DNA of 64,000 bases from JAIWNK01 sp964453115 (GCA_964453115.1 CAYVRT010000019.1:1-64000), one strand, 5' to 3'; numbered from the stretch's first letter, positions 16,568-25,324 are shown. Numbers and translations are program-made. Notes: a model not told the origin generated them from the sequence alone.

Positions 16568-17749
16568 ATGCAGAAGTTGAAACTTGGCATCCTGTTTGGC
16601 GGACGATCGGGCGAACATCAGGTTTCGCTGGAATCGGCGCGCTCGATGCTCTCCGTACTTTCCACCGAACGCTACCAGATTACCCCAATCGGAATCACCC
16701 GCCAGGGTGAATGGGTTACCGGCCCATCCGTGCTGGAAGACCTGCTCAGCGGACGCAGCGACCGACTGACCCCTGTCACCCTGCTGACGAACAAAATTGG
16801 CGACCCCACGCTCTATGCCCTGCGTCCAGGACAGCCACCACGGCTTGAGCCATTCATCCAGCTCGACTTGCTCTTCCCCATCCTGCATGGAAGCTACGGC
16901 GAAGATGGCAGCCTGCAGGGCCTGTGTGAAATGATTGGCCTGCCCTACGTTGGCGCCGGCGTGCTTGGTTCGGCGGTTGGCATGGATAAGGCGCTCTTCA
17001 AAGACGTGATGCGCGCCCATGGAATCCCCGTCCTCGATTCGCTGGTCTATACCCGGCGACGCATTGAGCAAGATGCGGCTGCGGTCGTGGATGAAATTTT
17101 GCAAACACTGCCCCTACCCATCTTCACCAAGCCAGCCAACCTCGGCTCTTCGGTTGGCATCACCCGTTGCCGCACGCACAGCGAATTGCTGGAAGGTCTG
17201 CACGAAGCAGCAAGCTATGACCGCCGGGTGCTGGTTGAACGCGGGCTGGTTTCGCCACGTGAAATTGAGGTCAGCGTGCTGGGCAATGATGACCCACAGG
17301 CCTCGATTGCCGGAGAAATTATCCCGAGTGACGAATTTTACTCCTATGATGCCAAGTATATAGACGGGCGCTCACAGCTACTCATCCCCGCCGCATTGCC
17401 AGAAGATCTGCACCAGCAAGTGCGTCAAATGGCAATCAGCGCCTACCGCGCCGCCGATTGTGCCGGAATGGCGCGCGTTGATTTTCTGGTCACACGTCCC
17501 CAAGAACAAACCACCCAACCAGAAATCTACCTGAGCGAAATGAACACCCTGCCCGGCTTCACCCAAATCAGCATGTATCCCAAACTGTGGGAGGCCAGCG
17601 GTCTGCCCTATCCCGCACTGATTGATCGGCTGGTGGAACTGGCCCTGGAACGCAAACAAGAAAAAGACAGCCTGATTCGCGAATACTCGCCCACACGGCC
17701 TCAACAGCAGGCCGCCTTATACCGGGCAACCGATAGGAGAGACTCATGA
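16568..17749 (+). CDS. ddl: D-alanine-D-alanine ligase
   Basis: 393 residues, ATP-grasp. GGRSGEHQVSLESA near the start, HGSYGEDGSLQGLCEMIGL, YVGAGVLGSAVGMDKALFK, the ATP loop FTKPANLGSSVGI, and the metal-site EMNTLPGFTQISMYPKLWEA are all present. It makes D-Ala-D-Ala for MurF. The last 20 or so residues beyond the family end are polar and probably not structured. The stop overlaps the ftsQ ATG (ATGA). A second, more divergent ligase of this fold lies at 39448. Confidence 0.95.
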   Translation: MQKLKLGILFGGRSGEHQVSLESARSMLSVLSTERYQITPIGITRQGEWVTGPSVLEDLLSGRSDRLTPVTLLTNKIGDPTLYALRPGQPPRLEPFIQLDLLFPILHGSYGEDGSLQGLCEMIGLPYVGAGVLGSAVGMDKALFKDVMRAHGIPVLDSLVYTRRRIEQDAAAVVDEILQTLPLPIFTKPANLGSSVGITRCRTHSELLEGLHEAASYDRRVLVERGLVSPREIEVSVLGNDDPQASIAGEIIPSDEFYSYDAKYIDGRSQLLIPAALPEDLHQQVRQMAISAYRAADCAGMARVDFLVTRPQEQTTQPEIYLSEMNTLPGFTQISMYPKLWEASGLPYPALIDRLVELALERKQEKDSLIREYSPTRPQQQAALYRATDRRDS

Positions 17750-18955
17750 GCAATTCAACCCTCACCCGTGCTGAACAATTGCGGCAACGCCGCGCCCAAC
17801 AAAATCGCCCAACCAACGGGCCACACAGTAGCCCAACCAACGGGCCACACAGTAGCCCAACNNNNNNNNNNNNNNNNNNNNNNNNNNNNNNNNNNNNNNN
17901 NNNNNNNNNNNNNNNNNNNNNNNNNNNNNNNNNNNNNNNNNNNNNNNNNNNNNNNNNNNNNGCAGCCCAGCCAACGGGCCGCTGCGCAGCCCAGCCAACG
18001 GGCCGCTGTGCAGCCCAGCCAACGGGCCGCTATGCAGCCCATCATCACCCGCCGCACCATCACCCCCACCAACACCCGCATGCGCACCGTTCCGGTTGCC
18101 GAGCGCGCCCGCACCGAAACCCGCCGCCAGTACTATTACACCATCAGCAGCACCGGCGCCGAAGTGCGCTTGCCCGCCATCCCCAATCTCCAATTCGGCG
18201 AACGCGGTCTATCAGCAATTTTAGCCCTGATCCTGATTGTTGCCTTGTTTATTCTCCTCCAATCCAGCACCTTTGCCGTCCAATCGGTCACCGTGCGTGG
18301 GCTCGAGCGTCTCAACAGCGAAGAAATCACCGCCATCCTCAACCTGGAAGGCAAAAACATCTTCTCCATCAACCGCACCGCCCTGTTGGCCCAAATTGGC
18401 AAGGAATTCCCCGAGTTGAAAGATATTCGCCTCACCGTCGGCCTACCCGCCCAGGTCAGCCTGAGCGCCAGTGAACGGCAGCCCATCCTGGTGTGGGCAA
18501 CCGGTGAGCAAACCCTGTGGATTGATCAGCAAGGCTTCATCTTCCCGGCGCGCGGCATCCTTGAATCCAGCCTGCCAATCGTCGAATCGGATGAACTGCC
18601 GCCGTTTCAGCCAACGCTTGAAACAACCCCGCCGCCCCCACAAACAGCCCTCGACCTCTTACAACCAGAGCGCCAGGTCTGGGGCAATCAAATGGATGCC
18701 CAAATGTTGGATACCGCCATGCGGCTGTTACCACAGGTGCCAGAAGGCGCAACCCTCACCTATTCCCCATTCAGCGGTCTGGGCTGGAACGACCCGGCCG
18801 GCTGGCGTGTCTTCATTGGCCGCAACCTGCAGGATATGGATGTCAAGCTGCTGGAATATCAAACCATCGTTGCCTATTTAGGGTCCCAGGGCATCACCCC
18901 AGCAGTTGTCAGCGTGGAAACGATTCACGCCCCCTTTTACCGAATGGAGCCATAA
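17746..18955 (+). CDS. ftsQ: Cell division protein FtsQ/DivIB, interrupted by an assembly gap
   Basis: The start is clear: AGGAG lies 6 nt before ATG 17746, and the tail begins MSNSTLTRAEQLRQRRAQQ. After two 8-residue repeats (PTNGPHSS) the sequence enters 100 N. After the gap the frame continues as QPSQRAA repeats, a transmembrane helix (ILALILIVALFILL), the POTRA domain (SVTVRGLERLNSEEITAIL) and the FtsQ beta domain (GEQTLWIDQQGFIFPARG). FtsQ links early and late divisome parts. Its length is unknown because the gap is inside a tandem repeat, and the repeat is read in a different phase on the two sides, so either the missing part shifts phase or the assembly has an error. It ends 3 nt before ftsA. 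Confidence 0.88.
17807..18040 (+). repeat. 24-bp tandem repeat in the FtsQ cytoplasmic tail
   Basis: Before the gap: two units of GCCCAACCAACGGGCC plus CACACAGTA (17807-17830, 17831-17854) and a partial third. After the gap: three units (17962-17985, 17986-18009, 18010-18033) with the related core GCCCAGCCAACGGGCCGCT. All share GCCC-N7-GGGC, able to form a short hairpin. The pre-gap units encode PTNGPHSS, the post-gap units QPSQRAA plus A, V or M. Confidence 0.9.
17862..17961. other. Assembly gap (100 N) inside the ftsQ repeat
   Basis: Exactly 100 N, the usual placeholder for a gap of unknown size. The flanks are different variants of the same 24-bp repeat, so the gap probably exists because short reads could not span the array; true length may differ greatly from 100. 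Confidence 0.95.
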
Positions 18956-18958
18956 GCC

Positions 18959-20391
18959 ATGGACGAAATGATCGTGGTTGGAATTGACATTGGCACGACC
19001 AAAATCTGCACCCTGATTGCCCGAGTAGAGACCCGTCAGGAAGATGAATCGCCCCAAACACCTTCATCTGGNNNNNNNNNNNNNNNNNNNNNNNNNNNNN
19101 NNNNNNNNNNNNNNNNNNNNNNNNNNNNNNNNNNNNNNNNNNNNNNNNNNNNNNNNNNNNNNNNNNNNNNNTTGCCCGAGTAGAGACCCGTCAGGAAGAT
19201 GAATCGCCCCAAACACCTTCATCTGGTGGCCCGTTTGGTGGGCTAAGAGTCTTAGGCGTTGGCATTGAACCTTCCATGGGCATCAAAAAAGGCAGCATCG
19301 TTGATTTAAACGCCGCCTCGCAAGCAATTGCCCGCTCCGTGGAAAAAGCACAGCGCTCAGCCGGGCTGGAAATCACCTCAGCCCTCGTCAGCCTGGCCGG
19401 TTCGCACGTCTCCTCGGTTAACAGCCGCGGCGTTGTTGGCATTTCGGGCGGCGTGATTGATGAAGAAGATGTCATGCGCGCCCTCGAAGCAGCCCAGGCA
19501 GTCGCCATCCCCCACAACCGCGAAATTATCCATGTCATCCAGCGCGGCTTTGTGGTAGATGGGCAAGAAGGCATTCACACACCAGTCGGCATGCATGGCT
19601 ATCGCATGGAAGTCGAAGCACACATCATCACCGCCGCCGAAGCAACCGTCGAAAACCTGCGTCAAGCAGTTCAAGCTGCTGGCGTGCAAGTCAATGCCTT
19701 CGTCCTCAATCCGCTCGCCTCTGGCGAAGTTGTCCTCTCCGAAACAGAACGGCAAATGGGCGTCGTCGTCTGCGACATTGGCGGCGGCACAACCGACCTT
19801 GCCATTTACATTGAAGGCGATGTCTGGCATACCATGGTGCTGGGGGTCGGCGGCAATCATGTCACCAACGACGTAGCACATGGCCTGCGGCTGCCCATTT
19901 CGCAAGCAGAAGAAATCAAGAAACAACATGGTCATGCCATTGCCGAAGAAGTTGGAGCAGACGAAACCTTCAGCATTCGCTCCTTTGGCGAAGAAGGCCC
20001 AACCATCGTCAATCGCCGTGAACTGGCAATGATCATTGAAGCCCGCATGGAAGAAATTTTCGAACTCGTCCTGCAAGAAATCAAACGTTCCGGCTACGAT
20101 GGGCTATTGCCCGCCGGCGTCGTCCTCACCGGCGGAGCGAGCCTGCTGCCGGGCAGCAAACAACTGGCAAGCAAAATTCTCGGCGTCCCCGTGCGGATTG
20201 CCCGCCCCGAAAACCTGAGCGGCCTGGTGGATCAATTGAGCAACCCATCCTATTCCACCAGCGTTGGCCTGCTGCACTGGGCGCTGATGAGTTACGAAAC
20301 CACCCCGGTTCCAGGGGGAAAACGACCTGGGAAAGGAGGCAGCCTCGATTGGGAAGCAGTGAAGAACTTCCTCAAACGCCTGTTGCCATAG
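18959..20391 (+). CDS. ftsA: Cell division protein FtsA, split by a spurious gap
   Basis: Starts MDEMIVVGIDIGTTKICTLIARVE, the actin-fold phosphate-1 loop. A 55-bp stretch (19017-19071) is repeated exactly after the 100 N (19172-19226). Deleting the N plus one copy (155 nt) joins the halves in frame and gives 425 residues, normal for FtsA. Downstream are the SHS2/1C region (GSIVDLNAASQAIARSVEKA), phosphate-2 GVVVCDIGGGTTDLAIYIEG and the adenosine motif GVVLTGGASLLPGS. FtsA tethers FtsZ to the membrane; the C-terminal AVKNFLKRLLP is a plausible amphipathic anchor. Confidence 0.93.
19017..19226. other. 55-bp duplicated contig ends around a 100-N gap
   Basis: 19017-19071 and 19172-19226 are identical over exactly 55 bp, and identity stops at the N on one side of each copy. 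This is what two contigs sharing one terminal k-mer (k = 55) look like when scaffolded without merging. The real genome most likely has one copy and no gap here. Confidence 0.9.
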
Positions 20392-20496
20392 GGAAAGGCC
20401 TCCCCTGCCCAAGAAGAGGAAATTCCTCCATTCGATGGGCTTTTCAAAACCGCTTTTTTCTTTTTTTCGAGTACAATTAAGTAGAGGAGATTTCAA
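20392..20496 (+). promoter_or_regulatory. ftsA-ftsZ spacer with hairpin and possible -10
   Basis: GCCCA (20407) and TGGGC (20437) enclose a nested GAGGA-AAT-TCCTC stem and are followed by TTTTC, a weak terminator or attenuator. A TACAAT at 20472-20477 could serve as -10 for extra ftsZ transcription, but no convincing -35 is seen. AGAGGAG lies 8 nt before the ftsZ ATG. Confidence 0.35.
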
Positions 20497-21720
20497 ATGG
20501 ATGCATCGTTTAGCTCGCTCAGCGAATCGTTCGCCCGCATTAAGGTAGTTGGCGTGGGCGGCGGCGGGTGCAACGCCGTCAACCGCATGATTGATGAAGG
20601 CCTGCAAGGAATTGAATTCATCACCGTCAATACCGATGCCCAGGCCCTGTTGCTCTCCAAGGCTGGCACCCGGGTGCGCGTGGGAGATAAGACCACGCGC
20701 GGCCTTGGTGCAGGCGGCAACCCAGAAATGGGCCGCAAAGCAGCCGAGGAAAGCGCCGAAGAGCTGTATGAGGTCTTGCGCGGCAGCGATATGGTCTTCG
20801 TCACCGCCGGGTTGGGCGGCGGCACCGGCACCGGCGCAGCCCCAATTGTGGCACAAATTGCCAAAGAAGTTGGTGCGCTGACAATTGGCGTTGTCACCCG
20901 CCCCTTCACCTTCGAAGGCTCCCGCCGTCAGCAATCCGCCGAAACCGGCATCGAGCGGCTCAAGGAACATGCCGACACGCTGATCGTCATCCCGAATGAC
21001 CGCCTGCTGCAAATTGTGGATAAGCGCGTGAGCCTGCACGAGGCTTTTCGCGTCGCCGATGACGTGCTGCGTCAGGGCATCCAGGGCATCTCCGAACTCA
21101 TCACCGTGCCAGGCCTGATCAACCTCGACTTTGCCGATGTGCGCGCCATCATGTCCGAAGGCGGCGCAGCCCTGATGGCTGTTGGTCGCGCCTCTGGCGA
21201 AGACCGCGCCCGCATCGCTGCCGAAGCGGCCATCTCCAGTCAACTGCTCGACATTACCATCAACGGTGCACGCGGCATCCTGTTCAACGTTACCGGCGGC
21301 AACAGCCTGACCCTGTTCGAGGTCAACCAGGCTGCGGCAATCATCAAGGAAACCGCCCATCCGGATGTCAACCTCATCTTTGGTGCTGTCATTGACCCGA
21401 ACATGGGCGATGAAATCCGCATCACCGTCATCGCCACGGGTTTCGATCGGGCGGGCGTCCGCCTACCCAACCCAGGTGAGGCACAGCGCCCGGCCCGCCG
21501 CGAAGACTCGGCGCCCGGCCAGCGCCCTGCGACGCCGCAAACTGCCACCATCAGCCAAAACCGCCCGGTCAGCACCACCACTTCCACCCCACCACCCGGC
21601 GATGCACAATCCAGCCAACGGGCCGCTGCACAGCAACAAACTGTCTTCAGCACCCAGGTTGTCAACACCAATGACCTGGATGTTCCAGCCTTCCTGCGCA
21701 AGCGCATTGAAGGACGCTAA
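20497..21720 (+). CDS. ftsZ: Cell division GTPase FtsZ
   Basis: 407 residues. Tubulin-fold motifs: GVGGGGCNAVNRMI near the N terminus, the GTP signature GGGTGTGAAP at about 107-116, and the T7-loop region NLDFADVRAIM. After the globular part (to about residue 325) comes a disordered linker rich in Pro, Gln and Thr that contains SSQRAAAQ, the same peptide as the FtsQ repeat, then the conserved C-terminal peptide NDLDVPAFLRKR that binds FtsA and other partners. FtsZ forms the division ring. A strong terminator follows directly. Confidence 0.98.
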   Translation: MDASFSSLSESFARIKVVGVGGGGCNAVNRMIDEGLQGIEFITVNTDAQALLLSKAGTRVRVGDKTTRGLGAGGNPEMGRKAAEESAEELYEVLRGSDMVFVTAGLGGGTGTGAAPIVAQIAKEVGALTIGVVTRPFTFEGSRRQQSAETGIERLKEHADTLIVIPNDRLLQIVDKRVSLHEAFRVADDVLRQGIQGISELITVPGLINLDFADVRAIMSEGGAALMAVGRASGEDRARIAAEAAISSQLLDITINGARGILFNVTGGNSLTLFEVNQAAAIIKETAHPDVNLIFGAVIDPNMGDEIRITVIATGFDRAGVRLPNPGEAQRPARREDSAPGQRPATPQTATISQNRPVSTTTSTPPPGDAQSSQRAAAQQQTVFSTQVVNTNDLDVPAFLRKRIEGR

Positions 21721-21741
21721 ACCGATCGTTTCGTTTTCCAT

Positions 21742-21776
21742 ACCCTCCCTGCCAGTCAGGGAGGGTGCTTTTTTTT
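21742..21776 (+). terminator. Rho-independent terminator after ftsZ
   Basis: ACCCTCCCTG (21742-21751), loop CCAGT, CAGGGAGGGT (21757-21766), then GC and eight T. The 10-bp GC-rich perfect stem and T run mark the 3' end of the dcw transcript. Confidence 0.93.
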
Positions 21777-21916
21777 AAGGTGCATTTCAGCGCTCCATTC
21801 CCCACCACCACAAGTGGGGGCAAAGGGCTTTTGGGAGCGCTTCTCATCCAGCGTTGCTGCCAGGCCGCAACGCCCCACACCTTCACCCAGCGCTCAAAAA
21901 ACTTTAAGACAATCAC

Positions 21917-21957
21917 CTTGCAAACTGCTTGCAAGTTTCGGTCATTTGTGCTAGAAT
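21917..21957 (+). promoter_or_regulatory. nrdR-nrdJ promoter
   Basis: -35 TTGCAA (21929-21934), 17-bp spacer, -10 TAGAAT (21952-21957); start near 21964. An inverted repeat CTTGCAA-ACTGC-TTGCAAG (21917-21935) covers the -35 and is a candidate operator. The A/T-rich ATACTATATC at 21971 faintly resembles half of an NrdR box, but the second half is poor. Confidence 0.65.
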
Positions 21958-21990
21958 AAAAACAGCATCCATACTATATCTTCATATTTC

Positions 21991-22060
21991 ACCCCCTACA
22001 TGTGGGGGTAAAACACGAATACATTTCCTGCCTTTCAACAAGCCTTGATCGGCTTTTTTT
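21991..22060 (+). terminator. nrdR leader: hairpin plus terminator-like element
   Basis: In the about 165-nt leader, ACCCCC-TACATGT-GGGGGT (21991-22009) is followed by AAGCC-TTGATC-GGCTT and a seven-T run (22040-22060). The second element resembles a weak intrinsic terminator placed before the gene, as in attenuation. The B12-box of cobalamin riboswitches (GCCACTG) is not seen, so no known riboswitch is claimed. Confidence 0.45.
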
Positions 22061-22127
22061 GTTCACCGGTACCGATCCTTATCTTCCGGGCGGGAGTTCC
22101 AACCATTTTGCAAGCAGGAGTGTTTCC

Positions 22128-22577
22128 ATGCGTTGTCCCTATTGTCAGCATGAACAATCGCGAGTTCTCGACACCACCCACGACACGCGCGGCGGCGTAC
22201 GCCGTCGGCGCGAGTGCGAGAACTGTCACCAACGCTTCAGTTCCTACGAACGGCCAATTCTTGCCACGCCCTTGCTCGTCAAACGCGACGGCACACGCGA
22301 AGAATTTGACCGTGAAAAACTGGTGCGCGGCATCCGGATTGCCTGCGCCAAGCGCCCGGTTTCGGCTGCCGAAATTGAACGTCTGGTGGGCGAAATTGAG
22401 GCCGCTCTGCAACAAATGGGGCGCTCCGAAGTCTCCTCGCGCATTGTTGGCGACATGGTGATTGCCGGGCTGAAAAAGCTCGACCAAATTGCTTATATCC
22501 GCTATGCCATTGTCTACCTTCATCTCGATGACCTGCAATCCATCCGCAAAGAAATTGACCGCTTGCTAGAAAGCTAA
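22128..22577 (+). CDS. nrdR: Transcriptional repressor NrdR
   Basis: 149 residues, the family length. The zinc ribbon MRCPYCQHEQSRVLDTTH...CENCHQRFSSYER (Cys pairs near residues 3/6 and 31/34) is followed by an ATP-cone domain (LVKRDGTREEFDREKL). NrdR represses ribonucleotide reductase genes in response to dATP/ATP. AGGAG lies 7 nt before the ATG at 22128; the frame remains open upstream to 22002 but that part lacks family similarity. It precedes nrdJ by 64 nt, an obvious functional pair. Confidence 0.96.
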   Translation: MRCPYCQHEQSRVLDTTHDTRGGVRRRRECENCHQRFSSYERPILATPLLVKRDGTREEFDREKLVRGIRIACAKRPVSAAEIERLVGEIEAALQQMGRSEVSSRIVGDMVIAGLKKLDQIAYIRYAIVYLHLDDLQSIRKEIDRLLES

Positions 22578-22641
22578 CAAAGCGCTTTTTCACCCCTGTA
22601 TTTGCAATTCTCTTTGAAATTAATTGAAGGAGGAATTTCTC

Positions 22642-25320
22642 ATGCTCGATTCATCCCTGCGCACAGAAGAGGGCCTGTTGCACACGCCCCCTCTGCCCGA
22701 AGACCTGCCACGCATTGAACTAACCGAAAACGCCCGGCAAGTGTTGGTGCGACGCTACGTGCGGCGCGGCAAAAATGGTCAACCCGCCGAAACGGTGGAC
22801 GAAATGTTTTGGCGCGTGGCCTACAACATTGCCCGTGTCGAAGAGGCCTGGGGCAACAACATACTGGAACGCGCCCGGCAATTCTACACCCTGCTCACCA
22901 GCAAACGCTTCTTCCCCAATTCGCCAACTTTCACCGGTGCCGGCACCCCGCTTGGACAGTTAGCGGCCTGTTTTGTCCTACCCATTGATGATGACATGGG
23001 CCGCAAATCCAGCGGCATCTTCCAAACCCTGCGCGATGCGGCCCTGATTCAGCAAACCGGCGGTGGAAATGGGTTTTCCTTCTCTCGCCTGCGGCCCAAA
23101 GGCAGCTTGGTCAAATCCTCAGCCGGACAGGCCACCGGGCCGGTTGGCTTCCTGCGCGTCTATGACCACGCCTTTGGCGAAGTGGCACAGGGCGGCTCGC
23201 GGCGCGGCGCCAATATGGCCGTCCTGCGCGTCGATCATCCCGATATCGAAGAATTCATCACCTGCAAGACCAACGAGAACCAGATTACCAACTTTAACAT
23301 CTCCGTTGGCATCACCGATGCCTTCATGCGGGCGGTGGAAAACGACGAATTGTGGGATTTGCGCTTCCCCGATGTTCACTCGCCACAGTATCATGGCTTT
23401 TATGGCACCTTTGAGGAAGCAGAAGCACTCGGCATGCCTTTCAAAGTCTATAAACAAGTGCGCGCCCGCGACCTGTTCGAACAGATTGTCCATCAGGCGC
23501 ACAGCAACGGCGAGCCGGGCGTCCTCTTCCTGGATGCGGCCAACCGCAGCAACCCCGTCCCACACCTCTACCCGCTGGAAGCAACCAACCCATGTGGTGA
23601 ACAATGGCTTGGACCCTATGAAAATTGCTGCCTTGGCTCGGTCAACCTGGCCGAACACCTGGGCGCCGAAGGGCGCGTGGATTGGGAAGCATTGCAACAA
23701 AGCGTGGAACTTGCCACCATCTTCCTGGATGATGTAGTAGATGCCAACGATTACGTCCCGGCCGTGCCAGAATTATCCCAAGCTGCACACCGCGCCCGCC
23801 GCATTGGCCTGGGCATTATGGGCCTGGCCGACCTGATGTATCACGCCGGCATCCGCTATGGCTCGCCAGAAGGCCAGGAATTCGCGGCTCAGGTGATGGA
23901 ATTTGTCCGCTATCACGCCATGCGCACCAGCATTGAGCTTGCCCGGCTGCGCGGCCCCTTCCCCGCCCTGCAAGGCAGCATCTATGACCCGGCTGCCCTG
24001 CGCTGGACAGAACCGCAACCCCTCACCCCCTACACCCGCGAGTGGCAACGCCCCCTCATTGATTGGCAAACTGTCCGAAAAGGCATTCTGCAACACGGCA
24101 TCCGCAACGCAGCACAAACCACCATTGCCCCCACCGGCACCATCGCCACGGTTGCTGGCTGCGAAGGCTATGGCTGCGAGCCAGTCTTTGCCCTGGCCTA
24201 TATCCGACACGTCAACGACAATGGCAAAGACCTGCAATTAACCTACGCCAGCCCGCTCTTTGAGCGCGCCCTGCAGACCAGTGGGCTGAGCGAAGAAGCC
24301 CGGCACGCCATCGTTCAACAGGTCATGGCCGCTGGCTCCTGCCAGGAAATTGAAGAACTATCCGAAGCTATCCGCAACACGTTTGTCGTTTCGCAAGATA
24401 TCACAGCCGAAGAACACGTCACGCTGCAAGCTGCCTTGCAGGCCTTTGTGGATAACAGCCTCTCCAAAACAATCAATTTTTCGCCCAATGCCAGCGAAGA
24501 AGATGTTTCACTAGCCTACCAGCTGGCCTGGAACCTGGGCTGCAAAGGGCTAACAGTCTATGTCACCGGATCGCGCGAGAAGGTCGTGTTGGAGACGCAC
24601 GCAACCGCCACCAAGAAAGAATCCGAGGCACCAGCCACCGAAAAGCCCAGCCAACAACTGCCAATGTGGAGCGAGGGCAAAAAAGCCCGCCCGCGCTTCC
24701 TGACCGGCTTCACCTACTCCGTTGAGACGCCGCTCGGCAAGGCGTTTGTCACCGTCAACGAAAACGGGGGCAACCAGCCTTTTGAAGTATTCGTCAACAC
24801 CTCCAAGGCCGGGTCGGATACAGCTGCGGTCTCGGAGGCAATTGGACGCCTGCTCTCCTACGTTTTGCGCCTGACGGCAGCCATTGAGCCGAGCCAACGC
24901 CTGCGCGAGGCTGTGCGCCAACTCAGCGGAATTGGCGGCGGTCGTTCGCTTGGCTTTGGCCCCAAGCGCGTTCGTTCCTTGCCCGATGGCGTGGCCCAGG
25001 TGCTGGAAGAATATCTGCGACAGCGGGAGGAGCGCATGGCTGCCCAAACCAATCAGGCTGCCGCAGCCCCAGTCTATGGCCCGGCTCAGGGGAACGGCAA
25101 TGGACACAACCATGAGGCAATCGCTGTTGTGAGGCAAACCGCCGAACAGCCCATTCGGGCCGTCGAACAGCCCATTCGGGCCGTCGAACAGCCCATTCGG
25201 GCCGCCGAGCAGCCGCGCCTGCCAAAGATTGGTGACCTCTGCCCTGAATGCGGCGAAGCTGCGGTCGTTAATGAGGAAGGCTGCCGCAAATGCTATTCCT
25301 GCGGCTACAGCGAATGCTAA
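22642..25320 (+). CDS. nrdJ: Class II (adenosylcobalamin-dependent) ribonucleotide reductase
   Basis: 892 residues. NSPTFTGAGTPLGQLAACFVLP, GGGNGFSFSRLRPKG, NPCGEQW at about 317 with CCLGSVNL, and APTGTIATVAG are the catalytic-barrel signatures; the extra TSCD/TSKD-type C-terminal extension ends in a Cys-rich zinc ribbon (CPECGEAA...CRKCYSCGYSEC) from about residue 867, which re-reduces the active site. It makes deoxynucleotides using B12 and needs no oxygen. AAGGAGG lies 8 nt before the ATG. A 7-residue repeat EQPIRAV occupies the linker at about 833-858, just before the zinc ribbon. Confidence 0.95.
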   Translation: MLDSSLRTEEGLLHTPPLPEDLPRIELTENARQVLVRRYVRRGKNGQPAETVDEMFWRVAYNIARVEEAWGNNILERARQFYTLLTSKRFFPNSPTFTGAGTPLGQLAACFVLPIDDDMGRKSSGIFQTLRDAALIQQTGGGNGFSFSRLRPKGSLVKSSAGQATGPVGFLRVYDHAFGEVAQGGSRRGANMAVLRVDHPDIEEFITCKTNENQITNFNISVGITDAFMRAVENDELWDLRFPDVHSPQYHGFYGTFEEAEALGMPFKVYKQVRARDLFEQIVHQAHSNGEPGVLFLDAANRSNPVPHLYPLEATNPCGEQWLGPYENCCLGSVNLAEHLGAEGRVDWEALQQSVELATIFLDDVVDANDYVPAVPELSQAAHRARRIGLGIMGLADLMYHAGIRYGSPEGQEFAAQVMEFVRYHAMRTSIELARLRGPFPALQGSIYDPAALRWTEPQPLTPYTREWQRPLIDWQTVRKGILQHGIRNAAQTTIAPTGTIATVAGCEGYGCEPVFALAYIRHVNDNGKDLQLTYASPLFERALQTSGLSEEARHAIVQQVMAAGSCQEIEELSEAIRNTFVVSQDITAEEHVTLQAALQAFVDNSLSKTINFSPNASEEDVSLAYQLAWNLGCKGLTVYVTGSREKVVLETHATATKKESEAPATEKPSQQLPMWSEGKKARPRFLTGFTYSVETPLGKAFVTVNENGGNQPFEVFVNTSKAGSDTAAVSEAIGRLLSYVLRLTAAIEPSQRLREAVRQLSGIGGGRSLGFGPKRVRSLPDGVAQVLEEYLRQREERMAAQTNQAAAAPVYGPAQGNGNGHNHEAIAVVRQTAEQPIRAVEQPIRAVEQPIRAAEQPRLPKIGDLCPECGEAAVVNEEGCRKCYSCGYSEC
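25141..25215 (+). repeat. 21-bp in-frame repeat in the NrdJ C-terminal linker
   Basis: Three tandem copies of GAACAGCCCATTCGGGCCGTC (with small changes at the ends) encode EQPIRAV. The core GCCC-ATTC-GGGC is a short palindrome similar in build to the ftsQ repeat core GCCC-N7-GGGC. Confidence 0.9.
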
Positions 25321-25324
25321 AACC

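Larger units (their letters stand above)
21777..22127 (+). other. Structured intergenic region between ftsZ terminator and nrdR
   Basis: No gene is visible. From left: a nested hairpin with outer arms AGCGCTCC (21789) / GGAGCGCT (21834) and inner CCCCAC / GTGGGG; a hairpin GCGTTGC (21851) / GCAACGC (21867); a third AGCGCTC (21889) able to compete for GAGCGCT; then the nrdR promoter and its leader. Whether the first part is transcribed is unknown, as it lies between a terminator and a promoter. Confidence 0.55.

Noticed and set aside
17807..18040. CRISPR-like repeat array
   Set aside because: Units are contiguous 24-mers without spacers, in frame with ftsQ, and no cas gene is near.
20104..21360. 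A 418-codon open frame on the minus strand opposite ftsA/ftsZ
   Set aside because: It is the antisense shadow of two highly conserved genes; its composition is low-complexity Gly/Ala/Gln and no domain is seen.
21964..22127. Cobalamin riboswitch before nrdR-nrdJ
   Set aside because: The expected B12-box and the typical 200-nt fold are not seen; only a terminator-like hairpin is supported.
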